DNA of 64,000 nucleotides, taken from contig NZ_QGTG01000004.1 in NCBI RefSeq assembly GCF_003182155.1, positions 310,001 to 374,000 of the forward strand. The letters run 5' to 3'. Under the pieces are notes generated by a model. That model was given only the letters and a program-made list of their open reading frames with translations. It was not told the DNA's origin and searched no databases. How positions within the stretch are numbered: position 1 is the stretch's first letter; each line of letters begins with the position of its first letter. Below, piece by piece: positions 43,431-52,682 of the stretch. A program made the position numbers and the translations under genes. Source of the DNA: Chitinophaga sp. S165. Its GTDB lineage: Bacteria; Bacteroidota; Bacteroidia; Chitinophagales; Chitinophagaceae.

Positions 43431-44792
43431 ATGGAACAATTTACGGCGCCTTTTACCCGTCAGGATTTTGGAGAGCACTTCTTATGGGGAGTGACAATTT
43501 CTGCATTTCAGAATGAAGGGGCTTGTGATGTTGATGGTAAAGGCAGGTCTATCTGGGATGAGTTTACATCAAGGAAAGGTAAGATCAAGGATGGAACAAA
43601 TGCACTGATAGCAAACGACTTCTATAACCGTTACCGGGAAGATATCCTGCTGGTGAAGCAACTGGGATTTGATGTGTTCCGTTTTTCCATCTCCTGGCCG
43701 CGCATTTTGCCACAGGGTACCGGAGCCGTAAATGTTGCCGGGACCGACTTTTACCACCGGGTGATTGATGCCTGCCTGGAAGCTGGATTGACGCCTTATG
43801 TGACGCTCTATCACTGGGACCTGCCACATGCACTGGAGCTGAAAGGAGGCTGGTGCCATCGTGGGGTTATTTTTGCATTTGAAGAATATGTACGCATCTG
43901 TGTAAAAGAATATGGCGACAAAGTGAAGAACTGGGTAGTGATGAATGAGCCATTTGGCTTTACATCCCTCGGTTATATGCTGGGGGTGCATGCACCGGGA
44001 AAATTCGGGTTGTCCTATTTTCTGCCAGCCGTACATCATGTGTTGCTGGCGCAGGCAGCGGGAGCAAAGGTGATCAGAGAAATGGTGAAAGAGGCCAATA
44101 TAGGGACTTCTCTGTCCTGTTCATATATTCACCCTTATTCCCGGCAAGAGGCCGATATACAGGCTGCAAAGAAGGCTGACGCCCTGTTTAACCGCCTGTT
44201 CCTTGAGCCGGTATTAGGCATGGGATATCCGGTGAACGATTTCCCATTATTGCGCCGTATTGAAAGGCGGTATGCCCTGTGGCGGGATTGGGACCAATTA
44301 TCCTTTGATTTTGATTTTATTGGCGTACAGAATTACTTCCCCTTGGTGGTTCGTAGGAATGCATTCATGCCGGTGGTAGGTATTTCAGAAGTTAAGCCGA
44401 AGTTCCGCAAGGTACCGATGACAGCTCTTGGCTGGGAGATCAGTGGAGAGGGACTATATTCTATTCTTAAACAGTTTGGTGCTTATAAAGGAATTAAGCG
44501 GCTAATGGTAACAGAAAGCGGTGCTGCATTTGACGATGTTATGAGCGGTGGCGAAATAAACGACAGGGACCGCATCAGTTATTTCGAAGAATACCTTTCA
44601 GCTGTATTAAGAGCAAAGCGGGAAGGGGTACCGGTAGATGGCTATTTTGCCTGGACGCTTACTGATAATTTTGAGTGGGCTGAAGGCTACCGGGCGCGCT
44701 TCGGATTGGTGCATGTGGATATTGAAACTCAACGAAGAACAATAAAAAGTTCAGGATATTGGTTCCGGGATCTGTTGCGTGAAACGCATTGA
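43431..44792 (+). CDS. GH1 beta-glucosidase
   Basis: Cytoplasmic family 1 beta-glucosidase, 453 residues, no signal peptide. Key motifs: FLWGVTISAFQNEG at the N-terminus, FRFSISWPRILPQG, YHWDLPHALE, the acid/base in VMNEPFG (E173), and the nucleophile in VTESGAAF (E362; usual consensus TENG), then YFAWTLTDNFEWAEGYRARFGLVHVD. The Asn-to-Ser change next to the nucleophile is uncommon but the Glu is retained. It hydrolyses cellobiose-like or other beta-glucosides and perhaps handles products of the GH3 enzyme. It ends at a bidirectional terminator. Confidence 0.93.
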   Translation: MEQFTAPFTRQDFGEHFLWGVTISAFQNEGACDVDGKGRSIWDEFTSRKGKIKDGTNALIANDFYNRYREDILLVKQLGFDVFRFSISWPRILPQGTGAVNVAGTDFYHRVIDACLEAGLTPYVTLYHWDLPHALELKGGWCHRGVIFAFEEYVRICVKEYGDKVKNWVVMNEPFGFTSLGYMLGVHAPGKFGLSYFLPAVHHVLLAQAAGAKVIREMVKEANIGTSLSCSYIHPYSRQEADIQAAKKADALFNRLFLEPVLGMGYPVNDFPLLRRIERRYALWRDWDQLSFDFDFIGVQNYFPLVVRRNAFMPVVGISEVKPKFRKVPMTALGWEISGEGLYSILKQFGAYKGIKRLMVTESGAAFDDVMSGGEINDRDRISYFEEYLSAVLRAKREGVPVDGYFAWTLTDNFEWAEGYRARFGLVHVDIETQRRTIKSSGYWFRDLLRETH

Positions 44793-44809
44793 TCCGGAAA
44801 GAAAAAGAA

Positions 44810-44837
44810 AAAGCCCGCAGCAAGTGCTGCGGGCTTT
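44810..44837. terminator. Bidirectional terminator between convergent genes
   Basis: AAAGCCCGCAGC (44810-44821) pairs exactly with GCTGCGGGCTTT (44826-44837) around a 4-base loop, with A residues before and T residues after. It ends the GH1 gene (+) and the outer-membrane gene (-). Confidence 0.9.
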
Positions 44838-44864
44838 AATTATTTCATCATTTGTCAGATCAGA

Positions 44865-46097
44865 TCAATCGTATGTTCTACGCAGGAACCAGATATCTCT
44901 CAGTGAGAAATGGAACACACCGTTCACATAAGTTTCTTTAATCAGTCCGCCGCTGGTAGTACCGCGCTGGCCAACTTCGATACCTATGTAATAACGCAGC
45001 ATATTGGATTTAGCCGGAATGGAGATACCTACGGTACCAGCTACATCCTTAATCTGATTATTGTTAACGATCAGATATGATTTGTAGTAAGAGAAACCTC
45101 CCTGTAATACAATGCCTTCACCCTGCTGCTGGCCGTATTTACGTTTGAAAGAATATTCAAGGCCGGTAGAATAGCGTTCAGAATTGGTAAGTCTGTATTT
45201 GGCGTTGACAATGCGGCTGTCGCTCCACAACTGTCTGCGCCAGTCGGCCAACCAGGTTAGGTTACCATTACCGATTGAAATACCTGCGCCATACTGTTCA
45301 GGTAAAGTATATTTTTCTCTTGCCAGATCGTCTTCGAACAGTGTAGTTTCACTTGCGTTCTGTACGATCAGCTTTTTCTCGTAGTTCAATTTGGTTTTGA
45401 AACGATAGGTAGCACCCAGGCCTAACATCCAGTGTTTACCCAGCATGCCTGCATATTGAATACCGGTGTTGAAATTAGTATTGAATGCATAGCGCTGGAT
45501 CTTGGTGGATACTGTGTCGCCTCCGATATTCTCTGTTACATTGTTGGGACCGAACAGAAAGTTAGTGGACACACCAATGGAGAAATTCTTCGTTAATCTT
45601 ACACCATTTGATATATACGCCTTATAAACGCCGCCATTACCTTCGGTAGTGGTAACCTGTGGAGATGTATCTATGAATGTGGTTGAAAGCAGTTTGTAGT
45701 CAACGCTGCTGAACTGTCCGAAGCCAGCGCTCATGCCCCACCTGTTATTGACTTTAAAACCCATTGCCAGTCGTTTGATGTTCACATCGCCCGCCTGTCT
45801 GTTCAGGGTAGTAGCGTCTTTGTAGGTGATGGTCTGTGCACGCAGAGATACGTCAAACATGAAATTCTGACGTGGTATAAATGCATAGGAAGCCGGGTTC
45901 AGTTCGTTAAGGTAAACATCTGAACGGCGGGCTATACCAGTACTGCCCACTCCAAAGTTGCGGGTGTAATCATGCTCTTCCTGGTCGCCGATAGCATACG
46001 CAGAATAGAGTGAATTGATACCGTGTTGTGCCATTGCTTTTCCACCGAGTAAAAGCATCAGGCCACATAAGCCGGTTGTATATTGTAATCGCTTCAT
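44865..46097 (-). CDS. Outer-membrane beta-barrel protein
   Basis: About 410 residues with a signal peptide (MKRLQYTTG...KAMAQ) when started at 46097; an ATG at 46118 overlaps the upstream stop as TAATG and is a real alternative. The mature sequence alternates polar and aromatic residues in beta-strand patterns and ends with FHFSLRDIWFLRR, consistent with an outer-membrane barrel. The N-terminus (NSLYSAYAIGDQ, NELNPASYAF) recalls Bacteroidota proteins related to the FadL/OMPP1 group. No substrate is known. It is translationally linked to the DUF4270 lipoprotein upstream, which suggests a joint cell-envelope role. Confidence 0.75.
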   Translation of the reverse strand: MKRLQYTTGLCGLMLLLGGKAMAQHGINSLYSAYAIGDQEEHDYTRNFGVGSTGIARRSDVYLNELNPASYAFIPRQNFMFDVSLRAQTITYKDATTLNRQAGDVNIKRLAMGFKVNNRWGMSAGFGQFSSVDYKLLSTTFIDTSPQVTTTEGNGGVYKAYISNGVRLTKNFSIGVSTNFLFGPNNVTENIGGDTVSTKIQRYAFNTNFNTGIQYAGMLGKHWMLGLGATYRFKTKLNYEKKLIVQNASETTLFEDDLAREKYTLPEQYGAGISIGNGNLTWLADWRRQLWSDSRIVNAKYRLTNSERYSTGLEYSFKRKYGQQQGEGIVLQGGFSYYKSYLIVNNNQIKDVAGTVGISIPAKSNMLRYYIGIEVGQRGTTSGGLIKETYVNGVFHFSLRDIWFLRRTYD

Positions 46098-46117
46098 GTA
46101 GTCAATTCTTGATTGCA

Positions 46118-47449
46118 TTATTTATACCGCAGGTAATAGATCTGAACTGATATCCTGCTTTTCGTATTTCTGTTGTCGCCCAGGATGGCACGGTCAAAGT
46201 TAGAAAGACCGGTTCCTCTTGGGGGCAGCAACGCCAGCCCTCTGTATGAATTATCAGTACTGTTTAATTGTGCAATGCAATAATTGGTAATATCGTAAGT
46301 ATAGGCGGTCGATTCATTAAAAACGGGATCATAGATGAGATTACCGTATTGTACTGCCCCGGTGGACGGAGAAATAAGGGTATCTTCTACCACGTTGCCA
46401 TTTGTGATTACACCGACAACCATATTTCTTGGAATTACATATGGATATCTGTAAGTGCCTTTTTCCGGCTTTATGGTAAGTGTGGCACGCATGATCTTAG
46501 AGAACTGGCTCAACTCATTAAAGGTCCGCAGGTAAGGAAAATCTATACGGCCTATGACGTTGGTCAGTGGTTGTACGAATAATCTTCTGTCAGCCTCTGA
46601 TGATGGCAATAATTTTTTAGTTGGGTTCAATGCAGCCAACGGAGATCCGGAAGGGCGTTCAACATCTATGTGGTTGAACTGCAAAGCTGTATTATATACC
46701 GGGAAGTCAAAGTATGCCTGTACCGGTATGCCAGGATTAGTATGGTAGAAAAGGCGCAGGTTCAGGGAATCGTCAGCTCTGAAAGAGGTGATCACCTGGC
46801 TGTTGGCGCCTGGTTTCAGCGCGAGGCCTTTAAAGTATCTGCCAAAATAGAGTTGATTCGTAATTGTGGTTGAGTTTTTATCGATCAGTTCAAAAAACTC
46901 TCTTCCCAATGCGTCGTCTATTCTTATTTTAAATATGGAGTCGCGGTGAGGACGTATTTTCATTTCCCGGCTACCCAGGGGGGTAGGGTCTGTTGCAAAT
47001 GAACTACGGCTATACAGGAAAGCACTGTTTCCTGCTCTTTTGATTTCTTCCTGCACACGATATACTTCGATGTGCTGGGTTAATGTAGTATCTCCGTAAT
47101 ATTCAGTTTTAGGATGTACTAATAATATTATGGAGTCGTAAATAGCTCTGTCAGGCAGCGTACCGCTGAAAGCTCTTACCTGCCAGTATGAAGTAGCGGA
47201 AATTTTTCCGAATACAGGATCGTTGTTGACACCGGCAAGGGCAACACCGAGGTTCGAAGTAGGAACAGAATCCAGATACGCCGTGCTCATGTTCATGGTA
47301 ATAGTATCTGTTACCAGATATTCTGTACCACTCTCATCTGTGATATCATCGTATAAAAAACCCTCCTTATCACAGGCGGCGGCGCCAGTGATCAATAATG
47401 CACAAACCAGGTATTTACAGGCCACTTTGGCGCGGATACTTTTATTCAT
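46118..47449 (-). CDS. DUF4270 family lipoprotein
   Basis: About 443 residues. The start is the ATG at 47449, giving a lipoprotein signal ending in ALLITGAAAC (Cys lipidation); a longer frame to 47482 is less likely. The domain is recognised as DUF4270 from DSVPTSNLGVALAGVNNDPVFGKISATSYWQ in parts and from its length and position. Function is unknown; family members are surface-exposed envelope proteins of Bacteroidota. It is divergent from the kelch lipoprotein, with about 250 bases between the starts, and co-transcribed with the outer-membrane protein. Confidence 0.85.
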   Translation of the reverse strand: MNKSIRAKVACKYLVCALLITGAAACDKEGFLYDDITDESGTEYLVTDTITMNMSTAYLDSVPTSNLGVALAGVNNDPVFGKISATSYWQVRAFSGTLPDRAIYDSIILLVHPKTEYYGDTTLTQHIEVYRVQEEIKRAGNSAFLYSRSSFATDPTPLGSREMKIRPHRDSIFKIRIDDALGREFFELIDKNSTTITNQLYFGRYFKGLALKPGANSQVITSFRADDSLNLRLFYHTNPGIPVQAYFDFPVYNTALQFNHIDVERPSGSPLAALNPTKKLLPSSEADRRLFVQPLTNVIGRIDFPYLRTFNELSQFSKIMRATLTIKPEKGTYRYPYVIPRNMVVGVITNGNVVEDTLISPSTGAVQYGNLIYDPVFNESTAYTYDITNYCIAQLNSTDNSYRGLALLPPRGTGLSNFDRAILGDNRNTKSRISVQIYYLRYK

Positions 47450-47642
47450 GGAGCGCAATTTTAGACAGGAACCCAACTTCACGCTGATTTAATATGCGAA
47501 TAGGCTCTTTTTATCGACGAATACCCCCCGGTGCTCTTTGTGCTACTGCTGGGGTAGCAAGGTGTCGTTTAAGGTAAAAAACCAGTTGGCAGATAAAAAG
47601 GCCTGATTTGTCTGTCAAAAACACCTAAACATCTATTTCGTG

Positions 47643-47672
47643 ATTGCACTTAAATAAGTGCGGATAATTTTG
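47643..47672 (+). promoter_or_regulatory. Candidate promoter of the kelch gene
   Basis: ATTG at 47643-47646, an 18-base spacer and a perfect TAATTTTG at 47665-47672 (TAnnTTTG). The start codon is 28 bases downstream. Confidence 0.45.
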
Positions 47673-47700
47673 GCAGCTATTAAAAAAGTAAAAATCACTT

Positions 47701-48717
47701 ATGCGCTATTTAAATGTATGTTTTCTGGGATTGGCAGTACTTACGTTAGCCTCCTGTTCATCAAGCGAAGATACGACCAAGCTGGGTAACTGGGTAAGAA
47801 GAGCAGATTACCAGGGAGACGCCAGAAGGGATGCCGTGAGCTTTGTGATCGGAGATACAGCGTATGTAGGAACTGGCACCAGTGGTGTTGATGGAGGAAC
47901 TGAGTTAAGTTCTTTTTATAAATATGATCCCGTAAAAGACAACTGGACTCTGATAGCGTCTATGGCGGATAAGAACGATCCTACGAAAAATCTCGCCCGT
48001 ACTGCTGCTACAGCGTTTGCAGCTGCTGGTAAAGGATATGTAACGACCGGTAGTGCTGATCAGAACTCATTAAAAGATACCTGGGCGTATGATCCTGCTT
48101 CCAATAGCTGGGAGAGCAGAGCCGAGTTCCCAGGCGCAGCCCGTTACTATGCAGTCGGCTTCGGTCTGAAGAATCTGGGTTATGTAGGTACCGGCTTTGA
48201 TGGCGGTAACAACATGAGCGATTTCTATAAATATGATCCGGTTGGTAACACCTGGTCTTCTGCTAACTCTCTGAAAGACAAGAGAAGACAAGCTGTTGCA
48301 TTCGTAATTGGCGATAGCGCGTACGTTGTAACCGGTACAGGTGCAGGTACAACGCCTACCCGTATGTACGTTTATAACGCTTCTAATGACCAGTGGAATG
48401 AGAAGGCGAAGATCGAAAACGCTACTGACGACTCTTTCGATGATGACTATTCTTCTATCGCACGTTCTGGCGGTGTTGCTTTCGTGATCGCTAACAAAGG
48501 TTATGTTACTACTGGCAACAGCGCAACTACCTGGGAATATGATCCGATCAACGACCGTTGGACAGAAAAAACTGCTTTTGATGGTGCAAGCCGTACATCA
48601 GCTGTGGGTTTCACTGTGAAAGGCAGAGGTTTTGTAAGCACCGGCTACTCAGCTAGTTCTTACCTGGATGATCTGTATGAGTTCTTACCAGACCAGGAAA
48701 ATGATACAAACGACTAA
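47701..48717 (+). CDS. Kelch-repeat lipoprotein
   Basis: A 338-residue beta-propeller lipoprotein; the signal ends LTLASCSSSED (Cys near residue 19). About six kelch-type blades follow, each with a GYVGTG or GYVTTG strand and a Y-DP--N-W segment (YKYDPVKDNW, YDPASNSW, YKYDPVGNTW, YNASNDQW, YDPINDRW). Such propellers bind proteins or carbohydrates; nothing suggests catalysis. It is translationally coupled to the DUF4907 gene, which starts inside its 3' end, and divergent from DUF4270, a combination that suggests one envelope system. Confidence 0.88.
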   Translation: MRYLNVCFLGLAVLTLASCSSSEDTTKLGNWVRRADYQGDARRDAVSFVIGDTAYVGTGTSGVDGGTELSSFYKYDPVKDNWTLIASMADKNDPTKNLARTAATAFAAAGKGYVTTGSADQNSLKDTWAYDPASNSWESRAEFPGAARYYAVGFGLKNLGYVGTGFDGGNNMSDFYKYDPVGNTWSSANSLKDKRRQAVAFVIGDSAYVVTGTGAGTTPTRMYVYNASNDQWNEKAKIENATDDSFDDDYSSIARSGGVAFVIANKGYVTTGNSATTWEYDPINDRWTEKTAFDGASRTSAVGFTVKGRGFVSTGYSASSYLDDLYEFLPDQENDTND

Positions 48718-49096
48718 TTATAAGTCAATTCTGAGTGTATGGATGCCGGTACTGGCAGCTACGTTGTGTTTCGCAGCCTGTCAGCAACCGCCCAAACAAA
48801 CAGAAGGAACTGAACATATTAAACAGGCGCCGGCTACCGCAATGCAAGACAGCATTGCGGTAGTTACGTTTCAGCCTGAAGGCGGAGGATGGGGATTTAA
48901 GATCAATAAAGGCTCCCATAATTATATAGAACAGCCTTTTATTCCTGTGATCATGGGCAGAAAGCCTTTTCAGACGGCTGAAGATGCCATGAAAGTAGGG
49001 GAATACCTCGCCGCCAAATTGAGAAGAAATCCCGGTGGATTACCGGACTTAACCAGGCAGGAGCTGCTTGATATGAAAATAGCCGGTGTAGAGTAG
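48701..49096 (+). CDS. DUF4907 family lipoprotein
   Basis: About 131 residues from ATG 48701, overlapping the kelch gene by 17 bases. A lipoprotein signal ends LCFAACQQ. The conserved region GWGFKINKGSHNYIEQPFIPVI ... AEDAMKVGEYLAAKL matches DUF4907, usually found beside kelch proteins in Bacteroidota. A perfect 12-bp hairpin (48834-48845 with 48852-48863) lies inside the coding region, between signal and domain. Function unknown. An ATG-like start at 48668 gives a longer frame but spoils the signal peptide. Confidence 0.82.
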   Translation: MIQTTNYKSILSVWMPVLAATLCFAACQQPPKQTEGTEHIKQAPATAMQDSIAVVTFQPEGGGWGFKINKGSHNYIEQPFIPVIMGRKPFQTAEDAMKVGEYLAAKLRRNPGGLPDLTRQELLDMKIAGVE

Positions 49097-49275
49097 CACT
49101 AAAGACTCTCCGGTAGACACATTGTAACTTATATTAATATTGGCCACAGTACTGTATTTGGCCATATGGGTTCCCTATTCCCTCTGAAATTTTAACATTC
49201 CTTTTACTACGCTTAACAAATTTTAACAGCCTCTTTACGGGAATTGAGTGTAAGTTTATCGCGCTTTTGGGCTAC

Positions 49276-50538
49276 ATGATAAATTTAAAACAACTCTATA
49301 GGAACCGGTTATTCAGCGTAGGACTGCATATTGTAGTTTGGACCTGTTTCCTGTTCTTTCCTTTTTTTATTTACCGGATCAAGATCCAGCATCCCTGGTT
49401 CTTCGCCCGGGAAATCGTGGACAACCTCTTCCTCATAGGACTGTTTTATCTCAATTTTTATGTACTGATCCCTCGTTTTTTCACGCTCAAGAAGATAGTC
49501 TATTACCTGTCTTTTGTTGTATTAACGTTGGTATTCATCATTATGCAACAGGCAGTTACGGAGTATGTGTTCTGGAAAACGTTCGTCTCACAGGAAACGG
49601 TGATGTCGTCAAACAGGGAGAGGGAACCGGGATTTGCCCCGCCACCACCCGCTTTTGTACGTTACCATCTGCTGGAGAGCAGAATGCAGTCGAAAGTGGC
49701 AGCGCGGGAACACAATGCGCCGCTTTATGCGGCCGCAACGCTGAATGATTCGATGGGCTTCAGGAAAAGAGAATTTATCAATGCACAACGGGGACTGTCA
49801 TTCGTAGATTATATCCTTTTCCCGGAAATATTGCGGAAGTCGGTTTTTGCAGCGCTGCTCATGCTATTTATGAGTGGCTTTATCAAGATCGCACAGGAGT
49901 GGTTTAAGAGTGAACAACAAAGGGAGGTCCTGAAAGTGGAGAATCTGAATGCTGAACTAAAATTTTTAAAGTCTCAGATTAATCCTCACTTCCTTTTTAA
50001 CTGTCTAAACACCATCTATTCCCTGGCGCATAAGCATTCCGCGCAGACAGAACACGCTATCGTGAAGCTGTCTACCATCATGCGGTATATGATCTATGAT
50101 TCTAACGAGGATAAAGTACAGTTGCAACAGGAACTGCAATACCTGGAGGACTATATTGATATTCAACGTCTAAGAATGCCGGATGATATAGTAGTAGATT
50201 ATGCGGTGCAGGGAAATCCGGCAGGATTGAAGATAGAGCCCATGTTACTGGTGCCCTTTGTGGAAAATGCTTTTAAACATGGGATCAGCTATGCAGAACC
50301 TTCTTTCATCGCCATTGCGTTGGCTATCGAAAGGAACCAGGTAAGACTGGTAGTAGAAAATAGCCGCTTCAGACAGCGTGTAGCCGAAAAGGGGGGAATT
50401 GGCTTACAGAATGTGCGTAAACGGTTGGAACTCTTATATACCGATGACCATGATCTGGAAATCACAGAATCCGAAAACCAATTTATTGTTGATCTAAAAA
50501 TCGTGTTGAAAAATGATCAGGTGCATAGCGGTGGATGA
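49276..50538 (+). CDS. LytS/YehU-type sensor histidine kinase
   Basis: Membrane histidine kinase of about 420 residues. Hydrophobic segments lie near residues 15-35, 50-68, 77-97 and 188-206, with a polar, probably extracytoplasmic loop between the third and fourth. A short coiled coil (EQQREVLKVENLNAELKFL) leads to the His_kinase box QINPHFLFNCLN (phospho-acceptor H238), and a GHKL ATPase domain follows with the N box (VENAFKHG) and G box (KGGIGLQNVRKRLELLY). ATG 49276 is chosen over GTG/TTG 49267. It overlaps its LytTR response regulator by 26 bases, a strong sign of a cognate pair. The signal is unknown. Confidence 0.93.
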   Translation: MINLKQLYRNRLFSVGLHIVVWTCFLFFPFFIYRIKIQHPWFFAREIVDNLFLIGLFYLNFYVLIPRFFTLKKIVYYLSFVVLTLVFIIMQQAVTEYVFWKTFVSQETVMSSNREREPGFAPPPPAFVRYHLLESRMQSKVAAREHNAPLYAAATLNDSMGFRKREFINAQRGLSFVDYILFPEILRKSVFAALLMLFMSGFIKIAQEWFKSEQQREVLKVENLNAELKFLKSQINPHFLFNCLNTIYSLAHKHSAQTEHAIVKLSTIMRYMIYDSNEDKVQLQQELQYLEDYIDIQRLRMPDDIVVDYAVQGNPAGLKIEPMLLVPFVENAFKHGISYAEPSFIAIALAIERNQVRLVVENSRFRQRVAEKGGIGLQNVRKRLELLYTDDHDLEITESENQFIVDLKIVLKNDQVHSGG

Positions 50539-51223
50539 CGAACCACTGGCATTGGAAATAATTACAGACTTCGCCAGGAAGGTTCCTTTCCTGCAGCTGG
50601 TTGGTACATTTGAGAATGCGACGGAGGCGTTACGTTTTTTACAGGAGGAGCGGGTAGACTTGCTGTTCCTCGATATCAAGATGCCTGACATCACTGGTAT
50701 TCAATTGATGAAATCCCTGAAGTACCCGCCAATGGTGGTGTTTACTACTGCCTATGGAGAATATGCTCTTGAAGGATTTGACCTTGAAGTGGTAGATTAT
50801 CTGTTGAAACCCGTTCCTTTTGAACGTTTTCTCAGGTCAGCAACCAAAGCGCTGGAGCTGAGAAGTATGTCCCAGCAGAAAAACGGTGATAGCAACAATG
50901 GGCATGTTAACGACTACATCTTCATTAAGACAGAATACAAGATTATTAAGATCAATCTGGAAGATATTTTATTCATCGAAGCACTGAAAGATTATACGAA
51001 AATCTATACACCTTTTCAGCCAGTACTTACACTGCGCAGTCTTAAATCATTTGAAACACGTTTGCCTGCAGATAAATTCATCAGGGTACACCGATCATAT
51101 GTCGTATCACTGAACAAGATCAATTCTGTAGAGAAAAATACCGTGATGATCGCAAATCAATCTATCCCTATCAGCGACGGCTATAGGGAAAAGTTCTACG
51201 ATGTGATCAACCGGAACAGTTAA
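50513..51223 (+). CDS. LytTR-family response regulator
   Basis: A 236-residue DNA-binding regulator. The receiver domain (1-120) has acidic D8-D9, the phospho-acceptor D54 in LFLDIKMPD, the switch Thr in VFTTAYGEYALEGF and the conserved Lys in YLLKPVPFERF. The LytTR domain (about 135-236) has FIKTEYKIIKINLEDILFIEALKDYTKI in parts and FIRVHRSYVVSLNKI. It starts within the last codons of the LytS-type kinase. Targets are unknown; a LytTR regulator usually binds direct repeats upstream of envelope or efflux genes. Confidence 0.95.
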   Translation: MIRCIAVDDEPLALEIITDFARKVPFLQLVGTFENATEALRFLQEERVDLLFLDIKMPDITGIQLMKSLKYPPMVVFTTAYGEYALEGFDLEVVDYLLKPVPFERFLRSATKALELRSMSQQKNGDSNNGHVNDYIFIKTEYKIIKINLEDILFIEALKDYTKIYTPFQPVLTLRSLKSFETRLPADKFIRVHRSYVVSLNKINSVEKNTVMIANQSIPISDGYREKFYDVINRNS

Positions 51224-51246
51224 TCAGTCTGCAATATCAATAGTAT

Positions 51247-51288
51247 AAAAAAACGGTAAACAGCGATCTGCTATTTACCGTTTTCTTT
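51247..51288. terminator. Bidirectional terminator between convergent genes
   Basis: AAAACGGTAAA (51250-51260) pairs with TTTACCGTTTT (51274-51284), with A residues before and T residues after. It separates the LytTR gene (+) from cysteine desulfurase (-). Confidence 0.85.
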
Positions 51289-51313
51289 TAATTATGATAT
51301 TAAGAATGTTTGC

Positions 51314-52441
51314 TTAAACGATCTCTTTCAGTTTTGTGATCACCTCGTCAACTTCTTCTCTGGTATTGTCTTTGGCGAAAGAGAAACGTACTGCAATCCT
51401 GTTAGGATCACTGTTGATGGCGCGAATGACATGGGAACCTGCATCAGCGCCGGAAGTACAGGCGCTACCACCAGATGCACAGATACCGTTAATATCCAGG
51501 TTAAACAACAGCATTTCGCTTTTTTCTGTTTTAGGGAAAGAAGCGTTTAATACAGTATACAGGCTTCGACCATAGAGGTCTCCGTTATATCCTACGCCCG
51601 GTATCTGTTGTTTCAACTGTTCCATCATATAAATACGAAGGTCATTGATATACTTGCTGTGCGCTTCCATATGTTCTGTAGCCAGTTCCAATGCTTTGGC
51701 AAAACCTACAATACCATATACGTTCTCGGTACCGGCACGCATGTTACGTTCCTGCGCACCGCCATGAATAAACGGAGTGATCTTCACATTTTCATTGATG
51801 TAAAGGATCCCCACGCCTTTGGGGCCATGGAACTTGTGACCGGAGCCGTTAATGAAATGTACAGGCGTATTACGCAGGTCAAATCCATAGTGCCCTACAG
51901 TCTGCACGGTATCAGAATGGAAGATGGCATCGAATTCCTTACAGAGATTACCTACTGCATGAATATCGAGCAGGTTACCTATTTCGTTGTTGGCGTGCAT
52001 GAGACTTACCAGGCAACGTTCAGGAGAGTTAGCCAGCAATTCTCGCAGATGCGCCATATCCACGTGACCGTCGGGTAACAGTCTGACATTACTCAATCTG
52101 ATCTTGTCTTTTGAATGCGCATGCTCCACGGAATGGAGGGTAGCGTGGTGCTCAATTTCAGAAGAGATAATATGTCTGCAGCCCAGGTTATGAATAGCCG
52201 CACATACCGCAGTATTGGTGCTTTCAGTGCCACCTGAGGTAAAAAAGATCTCTCCCGGATGTGCGTTCAGGATCTTCGCTACGGATTTACGTGCATTTTC
52301 AATGGCCAGTCTTGTTTCACGGCCATACGAATAAATCGAGGATGGATTTCCGAACTTTTCTGTCAGGTAAGGCAGCATCACTTCCAGCACGTCTTTATCC
52401 AGCGCCGTGGTGGCTGCATTATCAAAATAAATTCTTTTCAA
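51314..52441 (-). CDS. Cysteine desulfurase (IscS/NifS-type)
   Basis: PLP enzyme releasing sulfur from cysteine for Fe-S clusters, thiolated tRNA or cofactors. About 375 residues from TTG 52441, which gives the usual N-terminus (M)KRIYFDNAATTALD; a GTG at 52483 would add 14 residues not found in the family. The PLP lysine is in HINGSGHKFHGPKGVG-type sequence (SGHKFHG), and the catalytic Cys is in GSACTSGAD. The His next to the cofactor is in SSEIEHHATLHS. It is a lone gene, not with IscU or SufE, so its dedicated partner is not indicated. Confidence 0.92.
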   Translation of the reverse strand: MKRIYFDNAATTALDKDVLEVMLPYLTEKFGNPSSIYSYGRETRLAIENARKSVAKILNAHPGEIFFTSGGTESTNTAVCAAIHNLGCRHIISSEIEHHATLHSVEHAHSKDKIRLSNVRLLPDGHVDMAHLRELLANSPERCLVSLMHANNEIGNLLDIHAVGNLCKEFDAIFHSDTVQTVGHYGFDLRNTPVHFINGSGHKFHGPKGVGILYINENVKITPFIHGGAQERNMRAGTENVYGIVGFAKALELATEHMEAHSKYINDLRIYMMEQLKQQIPGVGYNGDLYGRSLYTVLNASFPKTEKSEMLLFNLDINGICASGGSACTSGADAGSHVIRAINSDPNRIAVRFSFAKDNTREEVDEVITKLKEIV

Positions 52442-52621
52442 GATGGTGGTGGTTTTTGATAAAAAAATGCCGTTGGCGGACACAAATGTCTGATTTTTTT
52501 AGAAAATACAATTATACTGAAATACGACATGACATTCCTGTGATGATCGGGGGTAACTAACTGGCCTTCAATTCATCGTTGCTTATTCGCTGCTGGCGGG
52601 AATAAGAAGGACACTTCGTAT

Positions 52622-52666
52622 AAAACAAAAAAGCGGACACAATACCTGCATCCGCTCTTTGTTTTA
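52622..52666 (-). terminator. Terminator after phosphoglucosamine mutase (minus strand)
   Basis: AAAACAAA-AAAGCGGA on the left pairs with TCCGCT-CTTTGTTTT on the right. Read on the minus strand, the stem is followed by T residues, so it ends the mutase transcript before cysteine desulfurase. Confidence 0.7.
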
Positions 52667-52682
52667 TCTAATTCGTTGAAAA

